This document shows positions 1 through 5,544 of a stretch of 5,602 nt of DNA, piece after piece; the stretch's first letter is position 1; every line of letters starts with the position of its first letter. The position numbers were made by a program, and so were the translations under genes. The stretch covers positions 1 to 5,602 of the forward strand of contig DBKQ01000055.1 in NCBI GenBank assembly GCA_002298545.1, given 5' to 3'. The notes under the pieces are model-generated. The model was not told the origin of the DNA. It saw only the letters and a program-made list of their open reading frames with translations, and did no database searches. Origin of the DNA: Prevotella sp. UBA746 (lineage in GTDB: Bacteria > Bacteroidota > Bacteroidia > Bacteroidales > Bacteroidaceae).

Positions 1-463
1 CCGAATGCTCACTGTCTACGGGCAATATCGGAGCATGGTTCTCTGCTGCCAATCTGCATATCAATTCTCCGGCAACGACAAGCGTCTCCTTGTTGGCAAG
101 ACATATTTTCTTGTGAGCCTTGATGGCGTGTATCGTAGGACTTAATCCTGCAAAACCTACCATTGCCGTAAGTACCATATCTATCGGACCGGCTGTTACT
201 ATATCGTCAAGTGCCTGTGTACCGGCATACACATTAATGTCGGGACAATCGGAAAGCAATTCCTTCAATTCCAGAAAATGCTCCTCGTTGGCTATAACAA
301 CAGCCGCCGGCTTAAACTTACGAGCTTGTTCTGCAAGTTCCTTGACCCTGTTGTTTGCCGTAAGGCAATAAACTTCATATAAGTCAGAATGTCGCTCTAT
401 AACATCAAGTGCCTGTGTACCAATCGACCCCGTAGAGCCGAGAATTGCTATTTGCTTTTTCAT
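1..463 (-). CDS. dxr: 1-deoxy-D-xylulose 5-phosphate reductoisomerase, N-terminal part (cut by window edge)
   Basis: Dxr (IspC) is a cytoplasmic, NADPH- and divalent-metal-dependent enzyme that rearranges and reduces 1-deoxy-D-xylulose 5-phosphate to 2-C-methyl-D-erythritol 4-phosphate, the first committed step of the MEP isoprenoid pathway and the target of fosmidomycin. Only the first 154 residues lie here; the family is usually about 380-400 aa. The protein opens MKKQIAILGSTGSIG, with the NADPH-binding GSTGSIG loop at residues 9-15. It continues with TANNRV (35-40), LANKETLV (122-129) and PVDSEHS (148-154), where D150 and E152 correspond to metal ligands of the E. coli enzyme. The start is the ATG read from 463, placed directly before the Rossmann-fold strand. 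Only 4 nt separate it from the rimM stop codon, so translational coupling as the last visible gene of the tsaB-dxr operon is likely. The truncation is caused by the window end; the reading frame is intact. Confidence 0.96.
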   Translation of the reverse strand, partial: MKKQIAILGSTGSIGTQALDVIERHSDLYEVYCLTANNRVKELAEQARKFKPAAVVIANEEHFLELKELLSDCPDINVYAGTQALDDIVTAGPIDMVLTAMVGFAGLSPTIHAIKAHKKICLANKETLVVAGELICRLAAENHAPILPVDSEHS

Positions 464-467
464 AATA

Positions 468-998
468 TCAGTCTATGTCATTCAAGTCCACCAATCCGTC
501 GGGCAAATCGACAACAATGCGCCGGTTCTCCGGATCAACCTCCTTGATTAAGTTTTCATTAGCGGGAACGAGTATAATGTTGCCCTTTGCCGTTTCAACT
601 TCCATAATCACATTCACCGTGCTCTCGTCTATGCTCACCACATTACCAATATTGCCACGATTTGCATCCACGACCTCAAAGCCTTTTATCTCATCCCATG
701 TAAGGTCATCCTCTTCTCTGTCAGAGAGATGTTTGGGGAAGAACACTTCGCAACCGGTAAGTTCTGAAGCGGCTTCCTTCGTATCTATGTCGGTAAACTT
801 GACAAGTGCTGTTTCTCCGGTTTTAAACCTCCAGTCGTCCATATAAAACGGCACGAGTATTCCATCGACACAAAGTACAAGATACTCTGCCTCTACACGG
901 TCGAACACATCATCATCAAAGAAGAGAGTCAACTCTCCCTTCACTCCATGTGGCTTGCCTATTTTACCTATTTTATATACTTCTTCCTGTCGTATCAT
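468..998 (-). CDS. rimM: ribosome maturation factor RimM
   Basis: RimM is a cytoplasmic assembly factor that binds ribosomal protein S19 and helps mature the head of the 30S subunit. The 176-aa length is normal for the family. The N-terminal RimM barrel (about residues 6-90) contains the hallmark IGKPHGVKGEL at 13-23. The C-terminal PRC-barrel domain (about 100-173) starts near TWDEIKGFEV and ends with the typical acidic strand region ...VVDLPDGLVDL. The ATG overlaps the murA stop codon by one base (TAATG on the minus strand), and the dxr ATG follows its TGA by 4 nt. This spacing indicates coupled translation inside one operon. Pairing of rimM with murA and dxr is a context I associate with Bacteroidales. 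No frameshift or missing motif is seen. Confidence 0.96.
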   Translation of the reverse strand: MIRQEEVYKIGKIGKPHGVKGELTLFFDDDVFDRVEAEYLVLCVDGILVPFYMDDWRFKTGETALVKFTDIDTKEAASELTGCEVFFPKHLSDREEDDLTWDEIKGFEVVDANRGNIGNVVSIDESTVNVIMEVETAKGNIILVPANENLIKEVDPENRRIVVDLPDGLVDLNDID

Positions 999-2308
999 TA
1001 ATTCTTCACTCGTTTAATGTTTGCACCAAGAGCATTAAGCCTTGCCTCGATGTCCTCATATCCACGGTCTATCTGGGCGATATTGTCAATCCGAGAGGTT
1101 CCATTGGCACTCAGTGCGGCAATCAGCAGAGCTATTCCGGCACGTATATCCGGACTTGTCATTCTGCCGGCACGCAATCTCACCTTATGGTCATGGCCTA
1201 CGACAACTGCACGATGCGGGTCGCAAAGTATAATCTGTGCACCCATGTCGATAAGTTTGTCGACAAAGAACAGTCTGCTCTCAAACATCTTCTGATGTAT
1301 AAGCACGCTTCCCCTTGCCTGTGTTGCTACGACGAGCAATACGGAAAGCAAGTCTGGAGTAAGTCCTGGCCATGGAGCATCGGCAAGCGTCATTATTGAG
1401 CCGTCGATAAACGACTCAACCTGATAATGCGGCATATGCGGCACGTAAAGATCATCGCCCTCTACGAGTATTTTCACTCCAAGTCTTCTGAAAGCATCCG
1501 GAATAATACCAAGATTCTCCACTGAAACGTTTTTGATGCGCAATCCATTGCCTACCATTGCAGCCATTCCAATAAAGGACCCAACTTCAATCATATCCGG
1601 AAGTATTGTATGCTCCGCCCCATGAAGTTCCTTAACACCTTCGATATTAAGAAGATTTGAGGCTATACCCGTGATTTTCGCTCCCATGGCATTCAGCATT
1701 TTACACAATTGCTGAATATACGGTTCACAGGCTGCATTATATATCGTTGTCGTTCCTTTTGCCAGCACAGAAGCCATAATGACATTTGCAGTTCCGGTAA
1801 CCGAAGCCTCATCAAGCAACATATAAGCTCCCTTCAACTTGCTGGCTTTTATCTCGAAAGTGTTAGCCCCTTCACTATGAACAAATTTCGCTCCGAGTTT
1901 CTTGAAGCCAAGGAAATGGGTGTCAAGACGACGACGACCAATCTTGTCGCCTCCCGGCTTTGCCACTACAGCCTTGCCGAAACGAGCAAGCAACGGTCCA
2001 ATCATAAGCACACTCCCCCGAAGCGAAGCGCATTTCTTCACGAATTCATTACTGTCGAGATAATCAAGGTTGACATTCTCGGCACAGAACACATACTCGT
2101 TTTTGTTTATACGTTCCACCCTCACTCCTATATCTTTCAAGAGCAGAATGAGGTTATTAACATCCAGAATGTCCGGAATATTCTTTATCCTCACCTCCTT
2201 ATCCGTGAGGAGCGTGGCACATATAACTTCGAGGGCTTCGTTTTTGGCACCCTGCGGAGTAATAGTACCGCTTAGCGCATGACCGCCTTCAATGATAAAA
2301 GATTCCAT
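998..2308 (-). CDS. murA: UDP-N-acetylglucosamine 1-carboxyvinyltransferase MurA, Asp-type (predicted fosfomycin-insensitive)
   Basis: MurA transfers enolpyruvate from phosphoenolpyruvate to UDP-N-acetylglucosamine, the first committed step of peptidoglycan synthesis, in the cytoplasm. The 436-aa protein is slightly longer than the 419-aa E. coli enzyme. Visible active-site residues are K22 and N23 in QGAKNEAL, R97 in SLRGSV, R126 in DKIGRRRLD, D319 in LTPDL (E. coli D305) and R389 in SPDIRAG (E. coli R397). The C-terminus IDRGYEDIEARLNALGANI is typical of the family. At the catalytic loop the sequence is KPGGDKIG, so Asp121 (GAC, positions 1948-1946) replaces the E. coli Cys115 that fosfomycin alkylates. 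Asp at this site is known in other naturally resistant MurA enzymes, such as that of Mycobacterium tuberculosis. The gene starts 12 nt after the DUF4290 gene and overlaps rimM by one base. A close paralogue (EPSP synthase) is excluded by the MurA-specific loop and C-terminus. Confidence 0.97.
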   Translation of the reverse strand: MESFIIEGGHALSGTITPQGAKNEALEVICATLLTDKEVRIKNIPDILDVNNLILLLKDIGVRVERINKNEYVFCAENVNLDYLDSNEFVKKCASLRGSVLMIGPLLARFGKAVVAKPGGDKIGRRRLDTHFLGFKKLGAKFVHSEGANTFEIKASKLKGAYMLLDEASVTGTANVIMASVLAKGTTTIYNAACEPYIQQLCKMLNAMGAKITGIASNLLNIEGVKELHGAEHTILPDMIEVGSFIGMAAMVGNGLRIKNVSVENLGIIPDAFRRLGVKILVEGDDLYVPHMPHYQVESFIDGSIMTLADAPWPGLTPDLLSVLLVVATQARGSVLIHQKMFESRLFFVDKLIDMGAQIILCDPHRAVVVGHDHKVRLRAGRMTSPDIRAGIALLIAALSANGTSRIDNIAQIDRGYEDIEARLNALGANIKRVKN

Positions 2309-2320
2309 ATCGGATACTGG

Positions 2321-2938
2321 TTAGCGTGTTTGTCTTCTTTTTATTTTCTTTTTGTCGACAGTATTTTTTCTTGCCGGCATAGTAAACCTCATATTCTGGA
2401 GTTCACGAACATCAAGCTGAATCACTCCGTCGGTAAAGCGTGCCAAATCAGACACTACTTTCTCGTCGCTGCATGCTCCATGACTCCATTGTGCGAGATC
2501 TCTCTTCATCTGCTCGGCAGCAAGTCGTGCCAGATCGTCGCGCTCCGCTCCTGGTTCCATATTCTTTAGCTTGTTGAAGAGTTCAAAAAGCATATTACCG
2601 TAATGCCTAACAGGTATTCTGTTCATTGGATACTTCATGGGCTCCGGTTTAGACGAAATCTTCGTTGCGCTGCTGACATCATACGGATAGTCGATATCAA
2701 GCTTGAAGCCGCTCATGATAGCAAGATGATCCCACAGCTTGCGCTTGTAGTCGATACTTGCCCTGTTATGGGGCAGCATACGGTCCATAACGGCAACTAT
2801 CGTCTCTGCACAGTGTTGTCTCTCCTCCTTTGTAGGCAGAGCGACAGCATAGTCGACCATCTTCTGTATCTCCCTGCCGTACTCCGGCAGGATGAGCTGT
2901 TCCCTTGAGGTATTGTAATCCAGTCCTTGTATGTTCAT
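2321..2938 (-). CDS. DUF4290-family conserved protein of unknown function
   Basis: The 205-aa product resembles the DUF4290 family, conserved in Bacteroidota and without an assigned biochemical role. Recognisable conserved blocks are LDYNTSREQLILPEYGREIQ (6-25) with MVDYA next to it, and DYKRKLWDHLAIMSGFKLDI (63-82) followed by DYPY. The centre (about 105-175) looks largely alpha-helical and charged. The tail (about 190-205) is strongly basic with KKKIKRR, which may bind nucleic acid or ribosomes, though that is only a guess. There is no signal peptide or membrane segment, so it is probably cytoplasmic. It lies 28 nt after tsaB and 12 nt before murA, so it should be co-transcribed with both. 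I recognise the family from its motifs and its murA-adjacent position, not from a search. Confidence 0.85.
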   Translation of the reverse strand: MNIQGLDYNTSREQLILPEYGREIQKMVDYAVALPTKEERQHCAETIVAVMDRMLPHNRASIDYKRKLWDHLAIMSGFKLDIDYPYDVSSATKISSKPEPMKYPMNRIPVRHYGNMLFELFNKLKNMEPGAERDDLARLAAEQMKRDLAQWSHGACSDEKVVSDLARFTDGVIQLDVRELQNMRFTMPARKNTVDKKKIKRRQTR

Positions 2939-2966
2939 ATTCTTGTTTTCTTAATTATCCACTTGC

Positions 2967-3656
2967 CTACAACAATTTGCGTGGTGTTTTCGCAACGAAA
3001 TCTTTCAGGTAGAACGGCACGAAATATGCAACGTCCTCGTACTTCTCCTGAGCGATTCTCTTCTCTGCAAGCGGGTACATGAATTTCGACAGCGGTTCGA
3101 TGTCTTCTATCAGATGGGCATTCGGATGGTTTATCTCCTCCATACACTTTTTTGCCCCATTTCCGAAGAAATACACCGGTCCTTTATCAAGATACTCTTT
3201 ATATGTTTCGGCATCCACAACGTCTGCCTGCACTTTTCTCACTCCATTCAATTTGCGGTCGTAAATAGCCGAATAAACCTCCATTCGCCTTGCGTCAATC
3301 ATTGGACACAGCAGCGCATTCTCTTCAATCTCATGATGAAGCAGCACCGGAACGGCAAGCAATTCGAGCGTAGGCACGGCAATGAGTTTCAGTCCTCTAC
3401 CATAGCAAATTCCCTTAGCCATCGAAACACCAATACGCAGTCCGGTATAAGAACCCGGTCCGCAACTCACGGCTACGGCATCTACAGGAATAGCATGACT
3501 ATCGGCGAAGGACAGTCCTTCATCGACAAATTCTCCAAGTTTTACGGCATGATTAGGACCGGTATGGTCTTCACGTGTGAAGATATCGGCACCGTCCTGA
3601 CTCACAGTAAGAGAGCACACGTTTGTGCTCGTTTCAATATTAATAATACACGACAT
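2967..3656 (-). CDS. tsaB: tRNA threonylcarbamoyladenosine biosynthesis protein TsaB
   Basis: TsaB is the non-catalytic ASKHA-fold partner of TsaD. With TsaE they transfer the threonylcarbamoyl group made by TsaC onto A37 of ANN-decoding tRNAs, giving t6A. The 229-aa length fits the family. The N-terminus IINIETSTNVCSL (4-16) is the first ASKHA strand pair. The TsaB signature GPGSYTGLR is at 66-74, IDARRMEVYSAIYD at 120-133, and the C-terminal P-FYL motif at 214-217. The reading frame stays open upstream to an ATG at 3800, but the extra 48 residues are not family-like and a good promoter lies inside them. The ATG at 3656, directly before the conserved MSCIINIETS, is therefore the start. It is the first gene of the five-gene cluster. 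As is common in Bacteroidota, no clear Shine-Dalgarno sequence precedes it. Confidence 0.95.
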   Translation of the reverse strand: MSCIINIETSTNVCSLTVSQDGADIFTREDHTGPNHAVKLGEFVDEGLSFADSHAIPVDAVAVSCGPGSYTGLRIGVSMAKGICYGRGLKLIAVPTLELLAVPVLLHHEIEENALLCPMIDARRMEVYSAIYDRKLNGVRKVQADVVDAETYKEYLDKGPVYFFGNGAKKCMEEINHPNAHLIEDIEPLSKFMYPLAEKRIAQEKYEDVAYFVPFYLKDFVAKTPRKLL

Positions 3657-3681
3657 ATTATAATGTATTCGAATAACTTTT

Positions 3682-3714
3682 GCAAAGATAATGCAAATCG
3701 GGTGTTCGACAAAA
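3682..3714 (-). promoter_or_regulatory. Bacteroidota-type promoter of the tsaB-DUF4290-murA-rimM-dxr operon
   Basis: Read on the minus strand, a TTTTG element (3714-3710) is followed by exactly 19 bp and then TATCTTTGC (3690-3682). This matches the Bacteroidota housekeeping promoter pattern, TTTG/TTG at -33 and TAnnTTTG at -7. Transcription would start around 3673-3677, leaving a leader of about 20 nt before the tsaB ATG. No other promoter of this quality is seen between the five genes. Confidence 0.75.
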
Positions 3715-3756
3715 TTATTTTTCAAGTTTTCTGTTTTTGTAAGGAATGTACCAAAA

Positions 3757-3768
3757 AGCTTGCAAGCT
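3757..3768. promoter_or_regulatory. 12-bp perfect palindrome upstream of the tsaB promoter
   Basis: AGCTTGCAAGCT reads the same on both strands. It lies about 43 bp upstream of the -33 element of the tsaB promoter, where a dimeric regulator could bind. There is no second copy in the intergenic region, and a single 12-mer of this kind may be chance, so its role as an operator is only a possibility. Confidence 0.2.
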
Positions 3769-3891
3769 CTGTTATTACTTATATATATTGACACTTGCAC
3801 ATAGATAGCACGCTTAAAAACGCAAATAAACAGTATAAATAATAAAAAACATTACAATTTGATGTATTTATACAACTTTTTACCGCTTTTA

Positions 3892-3924
3892 TTTGGAAAT
3901 ATCGGCAAATATATTTAGATTTGC
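3892..3924 (+). promoter_or_regulatory. candidate plus-strand Bacteroidota-type promoter
   Basis: TTTG (3892-3895) is followed by 20 bp and then TAGATTTGC (3916-3924), which matches TAnnTTTG exactly at the expected spacing. It points away from tsaB, toward the GC-rich hairpin at 4025-4057. In an AT-rich region such a match can arise by chance, but a terminator-like structure downstream on the same strand supports it. A minus-strand TATATTTGC (3913-3905) overlaps it but has no -33 partner at the right distance. Confidence 0.45.
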
Positions 3925-3930
3925 AAGCGA

Positions 3931-4057
3931 AAACATATTTTTACTGATTTATTGAAACAAAATAAAGGCAATATTTTATAAAAGAAACATAAATACACTT
4001 TTCATTAGCTTATAAAGGCGAGGTGGTGTGGCGCAGTGGATGCGTTGCACCATTTTT
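3931..4057 (+). ncRNA. candidate intergenic small RNA of about 127 nt
   Basis: The candidate is defined by a near-consensus promoter ending at 3924 and by a terminator-like hairpin with a T-run ending at 4057. Between the two, the plus strand has no ATG until 4040, which lies inside the hairpin and opens a frame of only 16 codons. A non-coding product is therefore the simpler reading. The first 85 nt or so are AT-rich and look unstructured; the last 35 nt or so are GC-rich and fold. I do not recognise the RNA as a known family (6S, tmRNA, SRP RNA and RNase P RNA motifs are absent). The 5' end is estimated from the promoter. It could instead be a decayed element that happens to retain a hairpin. 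Confidence 0.3.
4025..4057 (+). terminator. GC-rich hairpin with T-run, plus-strand terminator-like
   Basis: GGTGTGGCGC (4025-4034) can pair along all ten positions with GCGTTGCACC (4042-4051) around a 7-nt loop, using three G-U pairs. It is followed by A and TTTTT (4053-4057). On the minus strand the three G-U pairs become A-C mismatches and no T-run follows. The structure is therefore directional and fits intrinsic termination of plus-strand transcription. No annotated gene lies upstream on that strand, only the promoter candidate at 3892-3924. Confidence 0.5.
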
Positions 4058-4094
4058 GTGTACTTCTTTTGCACAAAACAAAATATATAAATAC

Positions 4095-4148
4095 AATAGG
4101 GACAACAAGAGCTAAACCAAGAAGACCTTGACTCGTGTTGTCCCTATT
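4095..4148 (-). terminator. long hairpin, probable terminator of the M18 aminopeptidase gene
   Basis: Two 17-nt arms (4095-4111 and 4132-4148) pair at 16 positions with one mismatch, around a 20-nt spacer. The spacer itself holds a smaller CAAG/CTTG stem. Read on the minus strand, the hairpin lies about 80 nt beyond the aminopeptidase stop codon and is followed by the T-rich TGTATTTATATATTTTG. The T-run is interrupted, so termination may be imperfect. The structure is equally stable from the other side and could also stop plus-strand transcripts. Its length and near-perfect symmetry also fit a dispersed repeat. Confidence 0.6.
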
Positions 4149-4180
4149 TGCATAGAATAGAATGCTTGTCTCTACAGACA

Positions 4181-4248
4181 ATTACATTTTATAGAAAGCT
4201 CAGTATTACATTCCATAGAACTCTGTATTACATTCCATAGAACTCAGT
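4181..4248 (-). repeat. 22-bp tandem repeat, three copies, spanning the aminopeptidase stop codon
   Basis: On the minus strand copy 1 (4248-4227) and copy 2 (4226-4205) are both 22 bp and differ at one base (ACTGAG versus ACAGAG). Copy 3 (4204-4181) is 24 bp, with two extra bases and a GG-to-AA change. Copy 1 encodes the last residues TEFYGM and the stop codon of the aminopeptidase. Copy 2 repeats TEFYGM-stop in the +1 frame, and the single base difference is synonymous (Thr). The array looks like recent slippage or duplication, with the outermost copy already decaying. Confidence 0.9.
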
Positions 4249-5544
4249 AAATGCCTTGATGCAATATTCATGGTCGGCAACAGATGCCGTCTCTCTTGCC
4301 GAATGCATGGCAAGCACCGGATTTCCCATATCCACACCACGCAGAGGTAATGATGAAGCGAGAATATTGCCGAGTGTGCTGCCGCCTGCCACATCGCTAT
4401 GGTTAACGAAACGCTGGCACGGCACTCCTGCTTGATTGCATATTTCGGAAAAGACGGCAGCAGATACGGCATCGCTGGCATACTTCTGTGCGGCATTAAA
4501 TTTTATCACAGGTCCACCGCCAAGCACCGGGTGGTTTGTAGGGTCGTACTTCTCCGAATAGTTTGGATGCCAGGCATGGGCATTGTCGGCGGATATCATA
4601 AACGATTTCTCAACGGAGCGGAAATAATCTTCCATCGTTCCGCCTTGAGCAAAGACGATGCGTTGCAACAAGGTGCTGAGGAACGGACTGCCTGCTCCCT
4701 GCTTTGTCTGACTGCCAGTCTCCTCGTTGTCGAAGATAGCGAGAACTTGGGTGGCAAACGGTGCAGATGGTCTGCAAGATACACCTTTAGAGCCGTCAGC
4801 CGAAAGCAATGCCTCCAGTCCGGCATGCACCATACTGAGGTCGTCGAGCCTGCCACTGGAAATAAACTCATTATGCACGCCAAAGGTGCAAGCCGGAGTG
4901 TAGTCATACAGATAAAGGTCGAAATCAAGAATATCCTCTTTCTCCACTCTAAGTTCTTCGGATATTACATTCATCAGCATATTTCCGCTTTCAAGCTGAT
5001 TGGTTACTATGCCTAATATCGGCAGCATATCCTTCTGTTTGCTCAAACGCACACCATCGTTTACCTGACGGTTGAAGTGGATGGCAAGGTTGCTTATCTG
5101 CAGCAACGGGCGTTTGATATGCAGCAGACGGGTTTCCGGACACAAAGGATGGTCGCCTTTAATTATCACCCTTCCGGCAAGACTCAGCGGACGGTCGAAC
5201 CATGTGCTCATTATCGGACCGCCATACACCTCGGTATTCAACTTCACGATGCCGCCTTCACAAAGCATCTCTGCATTCGGCTTGATGCGGAACGTTGGCG
5301 AGTCGCAATGTGCGCAAATCAGGTGGAAGCCCATATCGTCAAGCATCTCCTCTCCGATGCGGAAGGCATAGAGCGAGGAGTCGTTCTTGGTGAAGTATAT
5401 CTGGTCGCCAGGTTCTATCTTTCCAATTCTTTCAGTAGCTTTAATCTCTCTGAAACCTGCGGCATCGAGTCTCTCTTTCAGTGTCTTCACAGCGAGGAAG
5501 TTCACCGGCGAGGCATTGAGGAAATCAATAAGTCTCTGTATCAT
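4228..5544 (-). CDS. M18-family metallo-aminopeptidase (aspartyl aminopeptidase-like)
   Basis: M18 enzymes are cytoplasmic dizinc peptidases that remove N-terminal residues, in characterised members often Asp or Glu, and they assemble into large tetrahedral oligomers. The 438-aa length is normal. Residues matching the human DNPEP active site are H79 and D81 in AHCDSP, H156 in IHFNR, and D234 in GRLDDLS. The catalytic E274 and metal ligand E275 are in NEETGS, D320 is in SADNAHA, and H414 is in MHSARE. NHSDVAGGSTLG (381-392) is a further family block. No signal peptide is seen. ATG at 5544 is the natural start, directly before the helix MIQRLIDFLNASP. The upstream 58 nt in the window show no clear ribosome-binding site. 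The gene is separated from the tsaB operon by about 570 bp and a hairpin, so it is probably transcribed on its own or with genes to the right. Bacterial homologues are sometimes called apeB; substrate preference cannot be read from the sequence. Confidence 0.95.
   Translation of the reverse strand: MIQRLIDFLNASPVNFLAVKTLKERLDAAGFREIKATERIGKIEPGDQIYFTKNDSSLYAFRIGEEMLDDMGFHLICAHCDSPTFRIKPNAEMLCEGGIVKLNTEVYGGPIMSTWFDRPLSLAGRVIIKGDHPLCPETRLLHIKRPLLQISNLAIHFNRQVNDGVRLSKQKDMLPILGIVTNQLESGNMLMNVISEELRVEKEDILDFDLYLYDYTPACTFGVHNEFISSGRLDDLSMVHAGLEALLSADGSKGVSCRPSAPFATQVLAIFDNEETGSQTKQGAGSPFLSTLLQRIVFAQGGTMEDYFRSVEKSFMISADNAHAWHPNYSEKYDPTNHPVLGGGPVIKFNAAQKYASDAVSAAVFSEICNQAGVPCQRFVNHSDVAGGSTLGNILASSLPLRGVDMGNPVLAMHSARETASVADHEYCIKAFTEFYGM

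Larger units (their letters stand above)
3657..4180. other. AT-rich intergenic region between the aminopeptidase gene and the tsaB operon
   Basis: This region holds no convincing protein gene on either strand. From left to right it contains the tsaB promoter (minus), a 12-bp palindrome, and a 9-bp AT-only-core inverted repeat (GTATAAATA at 3833-3841 and its complement at 3865-3873). Further right are a plus-strand promoter candidate, a GC-rich hairpin with a T-run, and the long hairpin behind the aminopeptidase gene. A small perfect inverted repeat, TTGTCT/AGACAA, lies at 4166-4181. The block at about 4017-4051 is about two-thirds G+C and stands out sharply from its AT-rich surroundings. Any plus-strand ATG frames here are very short. 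Confidence 0.8.

Noticed and set aside
1709..2275. 188-codon plus-strand reading frame opposite murA
   Set aside because: It is a shadow of the conserved murA reading frame, and its product shows no recognisable motif.
3114..3791. 225-codon plus-strand reading frame opposite tsaB
   Set aside because: It is antisense to a strongly supported gene. Its translation is a Cys/His-rich mixture without domain logic and it has no promoter context.
3657..3800. In-frame upstream extension of tsaB to an ATG at 3800 (48 extra residues)
   Set aside because: The extra residues do not resemble TsaB, the canonical N-terminus begins at 3656, and a good promoter for the operon lies inside the extension.
3833..3873. 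9-bp inverted repeat GTATAAATA/TATTTATAC as a terminator or operator
   Set aside because: It is almost purely A/T in an A/T-rich region with a 23-nt spacer, so chance is likely.
4054..4078. TTTTGTG/CACAAAA inverted repeat as a separate terminator
   Set aside because: The stem is weak (two G-C pairs), overlaps the T-run of the stronger hairpin, and adds nothing that structure does not explain.
4040..4090. Tiny plus-strand ORF of 16 codons starting in the GC-rich hairpin
   Set aside because: Its start is buried in the stem-loop, it has no ribosome-binding context, and it reads through the terminator-like T-run.
4017..4092. Intact tRNA gene on the plus strand
   Set aside because: Only a D-arm-like segment is present. 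There is no anticodon stem-loop, no T-arm and no matching acceptor stem.
4206..4496. 96-codon minus-strand frame overlapping the aminopeptidase 3' end and ending in TEFYGM
   Set aside because: It is the +1 frame of the M18 gene. The shared C-terminus comes from the 22-bp tandem repeat and does not indicate a separate gene.
4399..5016. 205-codon plus-strand reading frame opposite the aminopeptidase gene, and a similar 171-codon one at 5077-5592
   Set aside because: Both are antisense to an intact M18 gene whose active-site residues are all present, and neither has recognisable domains.
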